Below, in pieces: positions 34,429 to 47,133 of a stretch of DNA of 64,000 nt (positions are counted from its first letter, which is position 1; the number at the start of each line of letters is the position of its first letter). The stretch is from Phocoena phocoena (Eukaryota > Chordata > Mammalia > Artiodactyla > Phocoenidae), in the NCBI RefSeq assembly GCF_963924675.1, contig NC_089222.1, positions 141,730,281 to 141,794,280 on the forward strand. The letters run 5' to 3'. The notes beneath the pieces were generated by a model, which was not told the origin of the DNA, did not search any database, and saw nothing but the letters and a program-made list of their open reading frames with translations. Position numbers and translations under genes: made by a program.

Positions 34429-34449
34429 CTCCAGACATATTTTATAAAG

Positions 34450-35100
34450 AACCTAATAAACCTATAGAAATAAAAATATAATAGCTAAAAAGACACAGCT
34501 GAAAAGAAAACTAGTACACTGAAAAAGTAAATCTGAGAAAAATATAGGGAATGAAGTACAGATATATAAAATGATGGGAAATAGGAAAGAAAAGTCTTAA
34601 GAAAACGATAATAGAGTGAGAAGGTCCAACATGGAGTAATGAGAGTTCAAAGAGCTAACAGAAAGTGGGAGAAGGCAATGAATATTTGGAGTGACAATGC
34701 ACTGGGATTGTCCAGAATTGATGTTAGATATCAGTCTTCAGAATCAGAAAGTCATAATCCTACACCTAAATTCTAGTGAAACAGAAAAACACAAAAAATA
34801 AAGGAAAGTTTTATTTAAAAAACAAAAAACAGCTATTGAGAAAAAAACTGTTACCCACAATAAATAGTTTCTCAACTTACTGTCTTCTCAAGAGCAAACA
34901 TGAAGGTCAGAAGGTAATAGAACCATAGTCTTCAGATGGTAAGAGAACATAATATTAAACTAGAATTCTATAGCCATAGAAGCATCTTAGAAAAATGAGG
35001 TCAAAATAAAAACATTTTCATTTAAAAAAAAACCTCAGAGATGACCCAAACTAGACGGTCAAAAAAGAAATTTTAACTGATACGTTTGCAAATTCCCAGA
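34450..35100 (+). mobile_element. Ancient L1M ORF1-region remnant
   Basis: A-rich, with L1M ORF1-like order: 'GTGAGAAGGTCCAACATGGA', 'TCAGTCTTCAGAATCAGAAA', 'GAGCAAACATGAAGGTCAGA', 'CTAGAATTCTATAGCCATAG' and 'AGAAAAATGAGGTCAAAATA'. No open frame survives. Confidence 0.6.
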
Positions 35101-35104
35101 TGGA

Positions 35105-35925
35105 AGGTCATAGCAGCAAGATTTTAATTCCTGACTCAGTGTCACACTATCTGACACTGTCCATGTCAAAAGTCTCAGGATTTAAACAGGTTGGATGATC
35201 CTTTCAATTAAAACAAAATTAATCCTGAGATAGCACCGCACAGGGCCCATGACAGGTACGTCACGATGGATGAACAGAGGAAAGGATAATTATATTTGCC
35301 TTCTCTGCATTAAGAACTTTCTGGGGAAAGGCGCATACTGGGGTTTTAAAGAACCATCTCCGCTGAAAGTCATGCTGCAGGCTCACGCTGGTGACGGCGC
35401 AGACAGGCTCTGCACACATCACAGAGCACGCAGGTCTTGCTTGGTCAGGAGTTCATGAACGCGCCTTCTCACCTGAAAGGCAATACATTCTTCAGGACCA
35501 CCCGCACCCCCATACACACACATCATTTATCCCTCCTGATAACTTATGTTCACTACAAACAACTAGAGCCACTCTTTTTTTTCTCCCTCAGAATTTGGCA
35601 TAAACTTTCTTTTGGGGTCTGAATATATGGATGAACATACGTGAAATTCCCTCCTTGCTGTTAAAGACCCCTGACTTTGACTGTATATCATTTCAAAATA
35701 ATGACACAGTGTTGTTTCGATATATTTGTAACAAGATTAGTCAAAATAGATTGAGTTGTTGAAAAGATCAAAACTACACAGACACACACACCTATGTGTG
35801 TGCGTTTATTTATATTGGAATAGTAGATAGATAACCTTTTTGACCCAGAAGAAAGTAATATTTGATTGATTTACTTCCATTTAATCCATACAAACTGTAA
35901 AATTTATAAGTGCTTATTAAGTGAG
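35105..35925. other. Unassigned sequence
   Basis: No recognised gene or repeat. Small CA-rich patches occur near 35508 and 35778. Confidence 0.4.
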
Positions 35926-35940
35926 AAGGCTTCTTTCTTT

Positions 35941-36103
35941 TTTGGTACGTGGGCCACTCACTGCTGTGGCCTCTCCCGTTGCGGAGCACAGGCTCCAGAC
36001 GCGCAGGCTCAGTGGCATGTGGGATCCTCCCGGACTGGGGCACGAACCCGCGTCCCCTGCATCGGCAGGCGGACTCTCAACCACTGCGCCACCAGGGAAG
36101 CCC
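35941..36103 (-). mobile_element. CHR-type SINE, short form with 30-bp internal deletion
   Basis: An antisense copy flanked by the 15-bp TSD 'AAGGCTTCTTTCTTT' / 'AAGGTTTCTTTCTTT' at 35926-35940 and 36104-36118. About 30 bases are missing between 'GGCTCAGTGG' and 'CATGTGGG' (near 36015). The tail is very short (TTTT then GGTACG). Confidence 0.95.
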
Positions 36104-36118
36104 AAGGTTTCTTTCTTT

Positions 36119-36513
36119 GAGAGGAAAGCTTTAATATTTTTTTTATCAGATCAGCTCATGTTTAATTCATTTCTTCTCTTGCCAACTCTTTAAAGAAAGA
36201 ACAATTATCAACCAAAAAGAGGAGGCAGAAGTCAACCATATATTCTGGTTCTGGTTTATAAGGGGACCAGATCCAAATTCTGTTTCATGTTATACTAAAA
36301 GGAAAGTTCTGATGACACAACGTTTTTAAAAGAAAGGAAAGGAGATAAAAAGAGGAAGCAAGCAGGTTGCAACATCACAACAGTCCTAGGACACAAGCAT
36401 CACTGATGATAAATTCTTTCGGCCAAGTAAAATTTATGATGTGGACAAGATAAGAGTATCCTGGCATCTAGTAACTCCTATTGCTAATGGGATATATGCT
36501 GCAGCAAATCGTG

Positions 36514-36556
<43 letters not shown>

Positions 36557-37587
36557 GCCTTTTTCTTACTTCCCATCTGGCCTCTGGTTTTACTTTGGAC
36601 AAAGAGTAAGGAGGGAGAGGACGCTGAGAAACCCACTGTCCCTGCAGTGGTTTCCTAGCCCTGCATTAGGGACAAGCCTTGAAATGGTGCATGAATGTGA
36701 GCAAGAAATACCCTAATATTGACACATCAACACGGCCAACTCACTTGTTCCATAAGAATATGTACTACTACCTAGAAAAGTGGGTGTTTTAGAAAAATAA
36801 TTTTATATCCGCAGGACTGGGAATACTATCACACTTCCTGATACATACTCGCTAATACAAAATTGCTTCCCCTGAATGACCAGCTTTCAGTAAAGCACTG
36901 AGTTTAAAGCATATTCTTGCCAATATCCTGATTTCACTGACAAGTGGAAGCTGATGCATCTGAGCCCACTCACAGGCCCTTGACTCTCATTCTTGGTCAA
37001 AGAGTTTTTGATTTTTCCATTATTAATTTATTCTGTCCAGATAAAAAGAAGAAACCTCTTGTCTATTCAGAGTTCTACAACACAAGGAACCAAAGGTCTT
37101 GACCGGAAAGGTTGGAGAGAGTAAATATGCTGTATGCTTTACAGGTAAATATCTTAGAGAAAACAAGATCAACAAAAGAAAACAGAATACAGAATTGTGG
37201 TAATTCCTTGCAGCAAGAAAATACTCTTGAACTTTTATCCCCTCAAACAATCTAGGTGATGCTAAATTTACACATTAAGAAAAACTACTCAACTCTGTTC
37301 AAATTTTAAGGGAAATAGAACGCTTTTACTGTGATTTAAGGCCTGGCTCACATTACAGTTTTATAGCTGAAAATCACTCTTCAGGAAAAATAAAATAGTT
37401 CATATATGCCTCATTTCTTGAATATATCATACAAATATATAAAGAGCTGTTCTCATCCCTCAGTGTTCCAGACTCCATCACAAGATAATAGGTGAACCAA
37501 TGTAATGCTTTATTAAAAATAAAGAGCATTGTCTTCTGCATTTGTCTTGCCCTTAGAACACTTTATAATTCTCTTTGTAATTAAGGC
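36119..37587. other. Unassigned sequence with a (GT)n tract
   Basis: No gene is recognised. A long (GT)n lies at 36516-36553, and the remainder is AT-rich and unremarkable. Confidence 0.4.
36516..36553. repeat. (GT)n microsatellite, about 19 units
   Basis: Uninterrupted GT dinucleotides, expected to be length-polymorphic. Confidence 0.97.
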
Positions 37588-37683
37588 GCTTCCAGATTTT
37601 ATATATATATATTATATATATATATATTATATATATATATAATATATATATATATATAATATATATATATATAATCTGGAAGC
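37588..37683. repeat. AT-rich palindrome / potential hairpin
   Basis: An interrupted (TA)n core is bracketed by the perfect inverted repeat 'GCTTCCAGATT' (37588-37598) and 'AATCTGGAAGC' (37673-37683). The AT core is itself nearly self-complementary, so the whole 96 bp could extrude as a cruciform. It abuts the truncated tail end of a CHR SINE. Confidence 0.9.
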
Positions 37684-37869
37684 ACCTCTCTCCCTCACTG
37701 TTGTAGCCTCTCCCGTTGTGGAGCACAGGCTCCGGATGCGCAGGCTCAGCGGCCATGGCCCACGGGCCCCGCTGCTCCGCGGCGTGTGGGATCTTCCCGG
37801 ACCGGGGCACGAACCCGTGTCCCCTGCATCGGCAGGTGGACTCTCAACCACTGCGCCACCAGGGAAGCC
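37684..37869 (-). mobile_element. CHR-type SINE, short form, antisense, tail end lost
   Basis: Recognisable from 'CCTCACTGTTGTAGCCTCTC' to the inverted head 'CGCCACCAGGGAAGCCC'. The usual poly-T and 'GCGGTACGYGGGCC' are missing and replaced by the AT palindrome. No TSD could be found, consistent with rearrangement after insertion. Confidence 0.92.
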
Positions 37870-38689
37870 CAATTCGTTTTCATTTTTTTACCAATCCCAA
37901 TAGTTTGACATATTTTAAGAATCCACCATCACATCACACAATGCTCCCTTAATAAATAGTAAGCGCTGACAACATATGGAATGTATTTATATAGTCATTT
38001 CTAAGCTAGTTTGGCTCTTGCTGGCTTAAACTGGCTTCTGCCTGATCAGATGTCACTGGTATGTCTCAAGTGTAAATAGCAACTAGGGCAAATCAAAATA
38101 ATCTACTTTCCCAATGTAAAGTGGCCTTGTATATTTTACATTGGAGCTTGATTTCTTGGAAAAATAACCTCTTCAAACAAATGAAAATTTACCTCATTGA
38201 TGCAAGATGTTAATAGGGAAATTGTAGGAAGAGGTAGGGAGCAGTGTATGGGGAATCTGTACTATTTACTCCCCTTTTCTATAAATCTACAAATGTTCTA
38301 GAAATAAATTCTACTAATTTATAAAAGATAGGTTTAAAAAAAGAAAGATTTGCCAACACTGGTCTGGGACCATGATGCTTTCTCTATTAAAACCCTAAAA
38401 GATGCTTGGTAAATATATAACAACTGATAAACCTATATTGATACATTATTAGCCAAAGGACAGAGTTTATATTAAGTTTCACTCTTTGTCTTGTACATTC
38501 TATGGGTTTTGATAAATGCATAATGTCCTATATTCACTATTACAGTATCATACAGAATAATTTTACTATCCTAAAAAGTCCTCCATGTTTAACATATTTT
38601 TCTCTGGCCCCGACCTCCAAATCCTTGAACTTTTTACTGTCTCTGTAATTTCAACTTTTCCAAATGTCATGTATTTGGAAACATACACT
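37870..38689. other. Unassigned AT-rich sequence
   Basis: No gene is recognised. Part of it may be the 3' UTR of the adjoining antisense L1M, but this is not clear by eye. Confidence 0.4.
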
Positions 38690-41600
38690 ACATAATCTTT
38701 CCAGGCATGCTGTCTTCATTTGGTAGTACACATGTAAGTTTCTTCCATGTCTTTTTGTAGTTTGAAAGCTCTTTTCTTTTTTCACTGAATAATATTCCAT
38801 TGTATGGATGCACCAGTTTGCTCATCCATTCAATTATTGAAGGACATTTCGGTTGCTTCCAGTTTGAAGCAATTGTGAATAAAATTTCTATAAGGATTTG
38901 TGTGCACACTTTTGTGGGAACACTAAATTTTCAACTCATTTGAGTAAACACCTAGGAACATGATTGATGGATTGTATGGTAAGACTTCATTTAGTTTAAA
39001 AGTAACTGCTAAACCTTTTTGAAAGCAGCCCTACCATTTTGCATTCCTACCAGCAATGAAAGAAAGGTTCCTATTGCCCCACATCCTCATTGGCATTTGG
39101 TATTGTCAGTTTTTTGGATTTTAGCCATTTTAATAGCTATGTAGTGTTACCTCATCATTGTTTTAATTTTCAATTCCTAATGATATAAGATGTTGAGCAT
39201 CTTTTCATATGCTTATTTTCCATCTACATGTATCTTTTGTGGTGAAGTGTCTGTTCATTTCGTTTGCCCTTTTTAGAACTGGATTTTTTTTTTCTTATTG
39301 TTAAGTTTCAAAAGTTCTTTGTTTATTTTTGATGCAAATCTTTTTCAGATAATTGTTTTGCAAAGATTTTCTCCCAGTATGTGGCTTGTCTTTGTATGAT
39401 TTTAACGGTGTCTTTTGCAGAGCAGAACTTTTTAATGAAGTCCAACATCAATTTTTTCTTTCATAGGTTGTACTTTTGTGGTTGTATCTAAAAAGTCATA
39501 ACCAAGTCAAATCCAAGGTCACCTACATTTACTTCTAGTATATCTTCTAGTAGTTGCATAGTTTTACATCTATATTTAAGTTTATAATCTATTTTGAGTT
39601 AATTTTTGTAAAAATAAGTTTTAGAAAATTTTTATTAAATTTTGTGTCTAGATAACTTTTTTTAAATATGGATGGCACCAATTGTTGAAAAGTCTATCTT
39701 TTCCCAATTGAATTGCTTTTGTTCCATTGTTAAGAATTAGTTGAATCTATTTGTGTGGATCTATTTCTGGGATCCTCATTCTGATCCATTAATCTAGTTG
39801 AATATTCTTTTGCCAATCCCAAACTGTCACAACCATTGGAGACCTTAAAGTCATGTAGTGGTAGTGCTCTCACTTTGTTCTTCTACAATATTGAGCTTTT
39901 GACTTTCCATATAAACTTTAGAATCCATTTATTGATATGCATAAATTAAATTTCTGGGATTATTTATTGGGATTGCATTGAATCTATACATCAAGTTGAA
40001 AAGAATTGACATCTTAGCAAGATTGAATCTTCCTATTCATGAATATGGACTATCTCTCCAATTATGCAGATCTTTAACTTCTTTAATCAGATTTTGTAAT
40101 TTTCTTCATATAAATTACGTTCATATTTCATTAGATTAATATCTAAATATTTATCTTTTTGGTGTTAATGGAAATGGTAGTGTCTTTAATTTTAAATTCC
40201 AATAGTTTATTCCTACTATATAGGAAAGTAGTTGAATTTATATATTAACTTGTATCCTGAAACCTTGCTGCAACTGATTATTAGTTTCAGGCATTTAATT
40301 GTTTATTATTTGGGATTTTCTAATTTGACATTTATGTCATCTGTGAACAAAGTTTTATTTCTTCCTTCCCAGTCTGCATATCTTTTATTTCTTTTTCTTG
40401 TCTTATTACATTAGCTTGGGTTTCCAGGAAGATGCTGAGTAGGAGTGGTGATAAAGGACATCCTTGCCTTGTTCCCAATCTTAGAGGGAAAGCATTTAGT
40501 TTCTCACCATTAAGTATGATGTTTGCTGCAGGTATTTTGTAGATATAGATCTTCCTCGACTTACAATGAGGTTATATCCTATTGTAAGTTGAAAATGTCA
40601 TAAGTCAAAAAATCATTTAATGCACCTAACCCACTGATCATCATAGCTTAGCCTGGCCTACCTTAAACATACTCAGAAAAACTTACATTAGCAAACAGTT
40701 GGGCAAAGTCATCCAACACAAAGACTATTTTATAATAAAGTGTTGAATATCTTATGTAATTTATTGGATTCTGAACTGATGGTAAAAAACAGAATGGTTG
40801 TATGGGTACAAAATGGTTGTAAGTGTATAATCTGTTTATGCTTATGATTACTGACTGGAAGCTGTAGTTCACTGCCACCATCCAGAATAAAGAGGAAGTA
40901 TTATACTGCATATCACTAACCTGGAAAAGGATCAAAATTCAAATTTCTAAGTACAGTTTCTATTGAATGTGCAACTCTTTCATACCATTGTAAAATCAAA
41001 AAATCATAAGATAAACCTTTGGAAGTCTGGCACCATCTGTATTCTTTTTCAAGATGAGAAAGTTCTCCCATATTCCTAATTTGCTGACAGCTTTTATCAT
41101 GAATGGATGTTGTTTTTTATCAAATGCTTTTTCTGTTGTTAAGATTGTATGATTTTTCTTTTCTTTAGCTTGTTAATGTGATGAGTTATAGTCATTGATT
41201 TCCAAATGTTGAACCAGCCTTCCATACCTGGAATAAATCAACTTGGCCATTGTGTATAATTCTTTTTACCCATTGTTAGATCGGGATCTACTAGTATTTC
41301 ATTGGTGAATTTTGTATCTATGTTCAGGGAAGTTGTTCTGTAGTTTTCTTTTCTTGTAATGTCTTTATCTTGTGTTGGTATTAGGATAATACTACTCTCA
41401 TAGAAGGCAATAAGATACATGTCTTCTATTTCTATTTTTAGGAAGAAATTGTACAGACTTGGTATCATTTCTTCCTTAAATAGTTGGTAAAATTCACCAG
41501 TGAAACCATCTGGACCTACTGTTGTCTTTTTAGGAAGGCTATTAATTATTGACTCAATTTCTTTAATAGATACAGCCCTATTCAGATGGTCTAATTTTCC

Positions 41601-44373
41601 TCGCATGAACTTTGGCAGTTCATCTCCTCCAAGAATTAGTTCATTTCATCTAAGTTACCAAATTTATGGGCATAGGGTTTTTCGTAATATTCCTTTATTA
41701 TCATTTTAATGATCATAGGATCATTAGTGATGGCCCCTCTTTTATTTTTAGTATTAGTAATTTTTGTTTTCTCTCTTTTTCCTTGGTAACCTGGATAGAA
41801 GTATACCAATTTTATTGAGTTTTTCAAATAACTAGGTTTTAGTTTTGTTGATCTTTTTTTCTGTTGGCTTCCTGTTCTCAATTTAGGTGATTTTTGCTCT
41901 AATTTTTATCATTATCATCTTTTTTTCTTTTTTTGCTTTCCTTAGGCTTACGTTGCACTTCTCTATTTTCCTAAGGTGGAAGCTTATATGACTGAGTTTA
42001 GATCTTTCTTCTTTTCTAATATATGCATTCAATGCTACAAGTTTATGTTAAAGTAATGCTTTCACTGCATCCCACAAATTTTTATGGTTCAGTTTCATTC
42101 TCATTTAGTTTAAAATATTTTTAAATTTCTCTTAAGACTTTTCTGTACTCATGTTATCTAGAACTGTATTTTTATTCTCCAAATTTTTAGAAATTTTCTA
42201 GCTATTTTTCTGTCTTTGTATTAAATTTAATTCCACTATAGTTTAATTCCATTGTAGTGTGAGACTATAATTTGTATGATTTCTATTATTTAAAATTTGT
42301 TGTGGTGTGTTTTATGGCCAGAATGTGGTCTTGATGAATAATTCATTTGAAAAGAATATGTATTCTGTTGTTGTTAATGAAGTTTCTGTAAACATCAATT
42401 CGATTCAGTTGATTGATGGTACTGCTTAGATCAACTATATCCTTACTGATTTGCTGCCTGCTGGCTCTGTCAATCACTAATAGAGCAGTGTCAAAGTTCT
42501 TATAATAGTGAATTTGTCTGTTTCTCCTTGAAAATGTTATTTATTCCTTCTATCATTCTTGTCCTTTCTTTAAGTAGATCCAAGTTTCTGACTCACTTCA
42601 TTTTCCTTTTTGCCAAATAACTTATTTTAGTATTTTCTACACAGCAGGATTACTCAAGATAAAGTCACTCAGTTTTTGTTTATGAAAATATTTCTCCTGC
42701 ACTTTTGAAAAATCATTACAATGGATGTAAAATTCTATGTTGGTAGTTTTTTTTTTTCTCTTTTTTCTTTCAATACACTACATATTTTACTACCTGTTCT
42801 TGCTTATATAGTTTGTGGCAAAAAGTCCACTGTAATTCTTATCCTACTCCCTTCATAGGTAAAGTTTTCTTCTCCTATGGCTTCTTTCAATATTTTCTCT
42901 TTTTCTTTGGTTTTCTGAAGGTTAAATATGATACACTTAGGTGTAAAATTATTGAATATTTATCCTGCTTGGTATTCTCTGAGACTCTTGGATCTGTGAT
43001 TTGGTGTCTGCCATTAATTTTAGAAAATTCTCAGCTATCATTTCTTTAAACATTTATTCTACTCCTTCTTCTCTTTCCTCTCTTTGTGGTATTCACATTA
43101 TGCCTATGTTACACTTTTTGTAAGTTTCCCACATTTCTTAGATATTCTCGTTGTTTCACTTTGCTTTTCAGTCTGTGAAGTTTCTACTGACATAACTTCA
43201 AGCTCACTTATTCTTTCTTGGATGAATCCAGTCTGCTAATGAGCTCATCAAAAGCATTCTCCATTTCTGTTGCATTAGGTTTGATTTGTAACATTTCCTT
43301 TTGATGCTTCCTTAGAGTTTCCTTCACTCTGCTTATATTACCCATCTGTTTTTGAATGTCATCTACTTTTTCCATTACTGCCCTCAACATATTAGTCATA
43401 GTTATTTTAAATTCCATTCTGATATTTTTAACCTCTGTGTCATACCTGGGTCTGGTGTTCACTCTTGCTCTGTCTCTTCATATGTATTTTTACTTGCCTT
43501 TTATTCTTTGCAATTTTTTCTGGACAAACAGACACATAACATAGAGTAATAGGAGCTGGGATAATTAGGCTTTTAGTGTGAAGTTTTATGTGAGTCTGGT
43601 GAGGATCTGGGCTGTATTTAAAGTGTGATGTAGCTGAAGGTGCCAGAGGCTTCAGTTTTCTCTAATTTCCTTGCTCTATTTTTTTATCTCCTATTCCTCA
43701 TGTTTCCCTAGGAATTCCTTCTTAGGTAGAGTCTGTGTCCCACTGCTAAGGGGAAGCTTTCTATAATCTTATGATTAAATCTCAGATTTGAGTATCCCTG
43801 AGTCCCTAGGTTATGATATTCAGATGTTTTCATTTGCTTGTTTGTTTTTTTAAACATTTTACCTCCCTTTATGTGAGATGAGAGGAAAGCTAGAGCCTGG
43901 CTAATTGCTCTTTCCCAGGTTAGATAAACCTCTGGTAAAGTACTTTCCCTTGGAAGACAGGGCTTTGTGATGGAGAACTCCTGGGCTTAATTGGTGAGTT
44001 TCCACTTGCTCAAAACAGAAGGGGTCTTTCTCTGATTTTCATTTGTGAACATGATGAGTTTGCTCAAGGTAAAACCCAGGGAAGTATGGGGCTCCCAGGA
44101 AATTTTAACTCTCAAGCCATCCACACTTAGGCTCCAGCAGTTTGTCAAAATGACCATTTAAATGTTTCTGCAGTTCTGTTCCCAGGAAGCTGATCTTGGC
44201 TGTCATTCTCTATTTGGGCCAGCTCTCCAGATTTCAGAATGGTGGTTTGCCCTGTGACCTCAATTCTCTGAAGTATCTAAGAAAAGTCACTGACTTTCAG
44301 TTTGTTCAGCTTTTTTCTTGTTGTGAGGGCATAAGTGATAACTTCCAAGCTTTATACCTGTCAGAGTTGAAAG
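38690..44373 (-). mobile_element. Long antisense L1M, from ORF2 C-terminus to 5' region
   Basis: Reading right to left: a 5' UTR-like part (about 44370-43560, with 'TTGTTCAGCTTTTTTCTTG'), ORF1 (about 43520-42620), endonuclease part of ORF2 (about 42600-42000), reverse transcriptase part (about 41900-39800), and the ORF2 C-terminus down to about 38690. A minus-strand frame at 41238-41606 still shows the L1 RT text KTTVGPDGFTGEFYQLF, and 43208-43462 shows ORF1 coiled-coil-like sequence. Scattered stops and frameshifts make it non-functional. A Tigger element is nested at 40548-41039. Nearly full length but old (an L1M subfamily). Confidence 0.85.
40548..41039 (-). mobile_element. Tigger-type DNA transposon (MER6/Tigger3-like), nested in L1M
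   Basis: Left part 'CTTCCTCGACTTACAATGAG', then 'TGTAAGTTGAAAATGTCATA' and 'AGCTTAGCCTGGCCTACCTT'; right end 'CTGGCACCATCTG'. TA flanks it at 40546-40547 and 41040-41041. Joining the flanks restores continuous L1 text ('TTTTGTAGATA' to 'TTCTTTTTCAAGATGAG'), which fixes the boundaries. About 490 bp, without transposase. The subfamily name is tentative. Confidence 0.85.
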
Positions 44374-44596
44374 TGAAAGTCAGCAAACTTTTTCTATAAA
44401 AGGTCAAATAATAAAGAGTTTTGGCTTTGGAAGATACACAGTTTGTATTGCTGCTACTCAAGTCTGCAGTTAGAATGTGAAAACAGCTACAGACAATATG
44501 AAAATAAACGGGCTCGGCTGTATGCCAATAAAGATGTATTTACAAAAACAGGTGGTGGGCTGAATTTGGCCTGTGGGCCACCGTTTGCAGCCCCTG
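44374..44596 (+). mobile_element. hAT-type MITE
   Basis: Left end 'GTCAGCAAACTTTTTCTATA', then 'GTATTGCTGCTACTCAAGTC' and 'AATAAAGATGTATTTACAAA', then 'GGTGGTGGGCTGAATTTGGC', and right end 'GTTTGCAGCCCCTG'. This is a very common mammalian hAT MITE whose ends read CAGNGGTCNGCAAACT. It abuts the 5' end of the antisense L1M. The 8-bp TSD is not clear. Confidence 0.75.
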
Positions 44597-45599
44597 CTCT
44601 AGACTATAAGGTCACAAACTGAAATCCCACCAGGACACAAGGTGATAGCAAACATGAGCCAAGTTGGATGTGTTTTAAATAGAAAATAAAGATTCTTGCC
44701 TTATATATTAAATACTTATTCTTTATGTCCACAAAAAATATGTTATATCTCATTTCTCTTGAAATACTTTTCAATATTTCAGATAGTTTACTTAGCATAG
44801 AAATGTGGGTACCACACATCACTTAATCCTTCTACATTACTATAGGGAGATAGTTGCACATTGTAAACGTAAATGGTGACCTGCTACTGTGTTTGAGTAT
44901 CAGGCTCACCCAGGGACGGTGGGGACCTTGATGAACTGCAGAGGAGAGAACTGCCCAGCCAGCTGCTGCCCAGGAGGAGTAAAAGCCTGCATCACCAGAC
45001 CTACATTTTTTCAAGATGACATAGAAATCTAGATTGTGTGCTACCCTTCCAAGTTTCAATGATGGCAACTAAACGTGTAAGCATCATAGAAGCCAAGACT
45101 GTGTAGAACAAATGCAAATATTCTAGCTGCTGAGCCTGGCTCGTGCCTGAACTTGTCCTCCAATCTAGGCCTTCCTCCAGCTTTACCAAAAGAAAGCCCA
45201 GGAGTTAAAGAGCATGCCAAAGATCATTCAGCCAGGGATGGCCAGGTGTGACACGTGTTATAGCTGCCGCGTAGACCACTTCTCTGGGACAGCTCACAGC
45301 TCCTATCAAATGCACCCTTTAGCCTCCATGGAATTAAAGTCTCCCTGCTCTGAATTTAGTCCTGAGTACTGTGTCATTCTCTTCCACTGATATCAATAAT
45401 CCCCAGGTTCACATTCCTAGATATCTTTTTAAATCCACTAACTTCATATTTTTTTCATTTTTTTCCTAAAAGCACCATTATATTTCACTTAAACAGCAAA
45501 GAGCTAATAAAACAATCACAAGTACGTTTGTGCTGCAAAATCACAGCAAGATAAATGGTTCCAATCAGTTACAGGAAGTCTGTAATGAACATCTTCTTC
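44597..45599. other. Unassigned sequence
   Basis: No recognised gene or repeat between the hAT MITE and the full-length L1. Confidence 0.4.
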
Positions 45600-46255
45600 A
45601 AAAAATGTGTTTTGGCAGACACGCTCCTAACAGGCTCCAGGGCTGGGCAGAGCTGCTGGTGAGACTCCCCAGTGGGATCAGACTCCTGATATAGTACACA
45701 GCTGGCACTGAGAGAAAGAGAAAGCAAGTCAGAGAGAGAGAGAAAGTGCTGCCCGCCATGTGGTTGACAGTGTCTTGGTGCCCCAGCCTGGTATCAGGCC
45801 TGAGCCTCTGAGGTAGGAGAGCCGAGTTAAGGACATTGGACTACCAGAGACCTCCCGCACTATGTAACATCAATTAGAGCTCTCCCAGAGATCTCCATCT
45901 CAATGCTAAGACCCAGCTCCACCCAAGGGCCAGCAAGCTCCAGTGCTGGACACCACATGCCAAACAACTAGCAAGATAGGAACACAACCCCACCCATTAG
46001 TAGAGAGGCTGCCTAAAACCATACTAAGTTTAAGTTCACAGACACCCCAAAACACACCACTGGACACAGCACTGCCCACCAGAAAGACAAGATCCAGCCC
46101 CACCGACCAGAACACAGGCACCAGTTCCCTCCACCAGGAAGCCTACAAAAGCCACTGAAAAAACCTTACCCACTGGGGGCAGACACCAAGAACAACACGA
46201 ACTATGAACCTGCAGCCTGTGCAAAGGAGACCCCAAACACAGTAAGTTAAGCAAA

Positions 46256-47133
46256 ATGAGAAGACAGAGAAATACGCAGCAGATGAAGGAGCAAGATAAA
46301 AAACCACCAGAAAATACAAATGAAGAGGAAATAGGCAGTCTACCTGAAAAAGAATTCAGAGTAATGATAGTAAAGACAATCCAAAATCTTGGAAATAGAA
46401 TGGAGAAAATATAAGAAATGTTTAACAAGGACCTAGAAGAACTAAAGAACAAACAAACAATGATGAATAACACAATAAATGAAATTAAGAATTCTCTAGA
46501 AGGAATCAATAGCAGAATAACTGAGGCAGAAGAACAGAAAAGTGACCTGGAAGGTAAAATAGTGGAAATAACTACTGCAGAGCAGAATAAAGAAAAAAGA
46601 ATGAAAAGAATTGAGGACAGTCTCAGAGACCTCTGGGACAACATTAAATGCACAAACATTCAAATTATAGGGGTCTCAGAACAAGAAGAGAAAAAGAAAG
46701 GGTCTGAGAAAATATTTGAAGAGATTATAATTGAAAATTTCCATAACATGAGAAAGGAAAGAGTCAATAAAGTCCAGAAGAGCAGAGAGTCCCATACAGG
46801 ATAAATCTAGGGAGAAGCACACAAAGACACATATTAATCAAACTATCAAAAATTAAATACAAAGAAAAAATATTAAAAGCAGCAAGGGAAAAATAACACA
46901 CAAGGGAATCCCCATAAGGTTAACAGCTGATCTTTCAGCAGAAACTCTGCAAGCCAGAAGGGAGTGACAGGACATATTTCAAGTGATGAAAGGGAAAAAC
47001 CAAGACTACACTACCCAGCAAGGATCTCATTCAGATTCGACAGGGAAATTAAAACCTTTACAGACAAGCAAAAGTTAAGAGAATTCAGCACCGCCAAGTA
47101 GCTTTACACCAAATGCTAAAGGCATTTCTCTAG
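46256..47133 (+). pseudogene. L1 ORF1 (RNA-binding chaperone) pseudogene
   Basis: L1 ORF1p is a trimeric RNA-binding protein that coats L1 RNA in the cytoplasm. The start at 46256 follows the 5' UTR and gives MRRQRNTQQMKEQ. A TAA at 46412-46414 interrupts the frame after about 52 codons. The same frame reopens at 46418 with the coiled-coil part (KDLEELKNKQTMMNNTINEI) and the beginning of the RRM (LWDNIKCTNIQIIGV), stopping again at 46804. The C-terminal domain is only readable piecewise, down to a TAG at 47131-47133. The expected length is about 290-300 codons. Confidence 0.9.

Larger units (their letters stand above)
34065..34430 (-). mobile_element. L1 3' end, antisense, with internal tandem expansion
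   Basis: T-run, then 'GTGTACAGCACAGTGATTCA', a (GATA)n expansion, 'GAGTATAGTTCCCAGTGCTA' and 'AATCCCAAACTCCTAAATTA'. The end carries three copies of a 36-bp unit that is single in the other L1 tails of this window. It sits between two pieces of older L1M. Confidence 0.9.
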
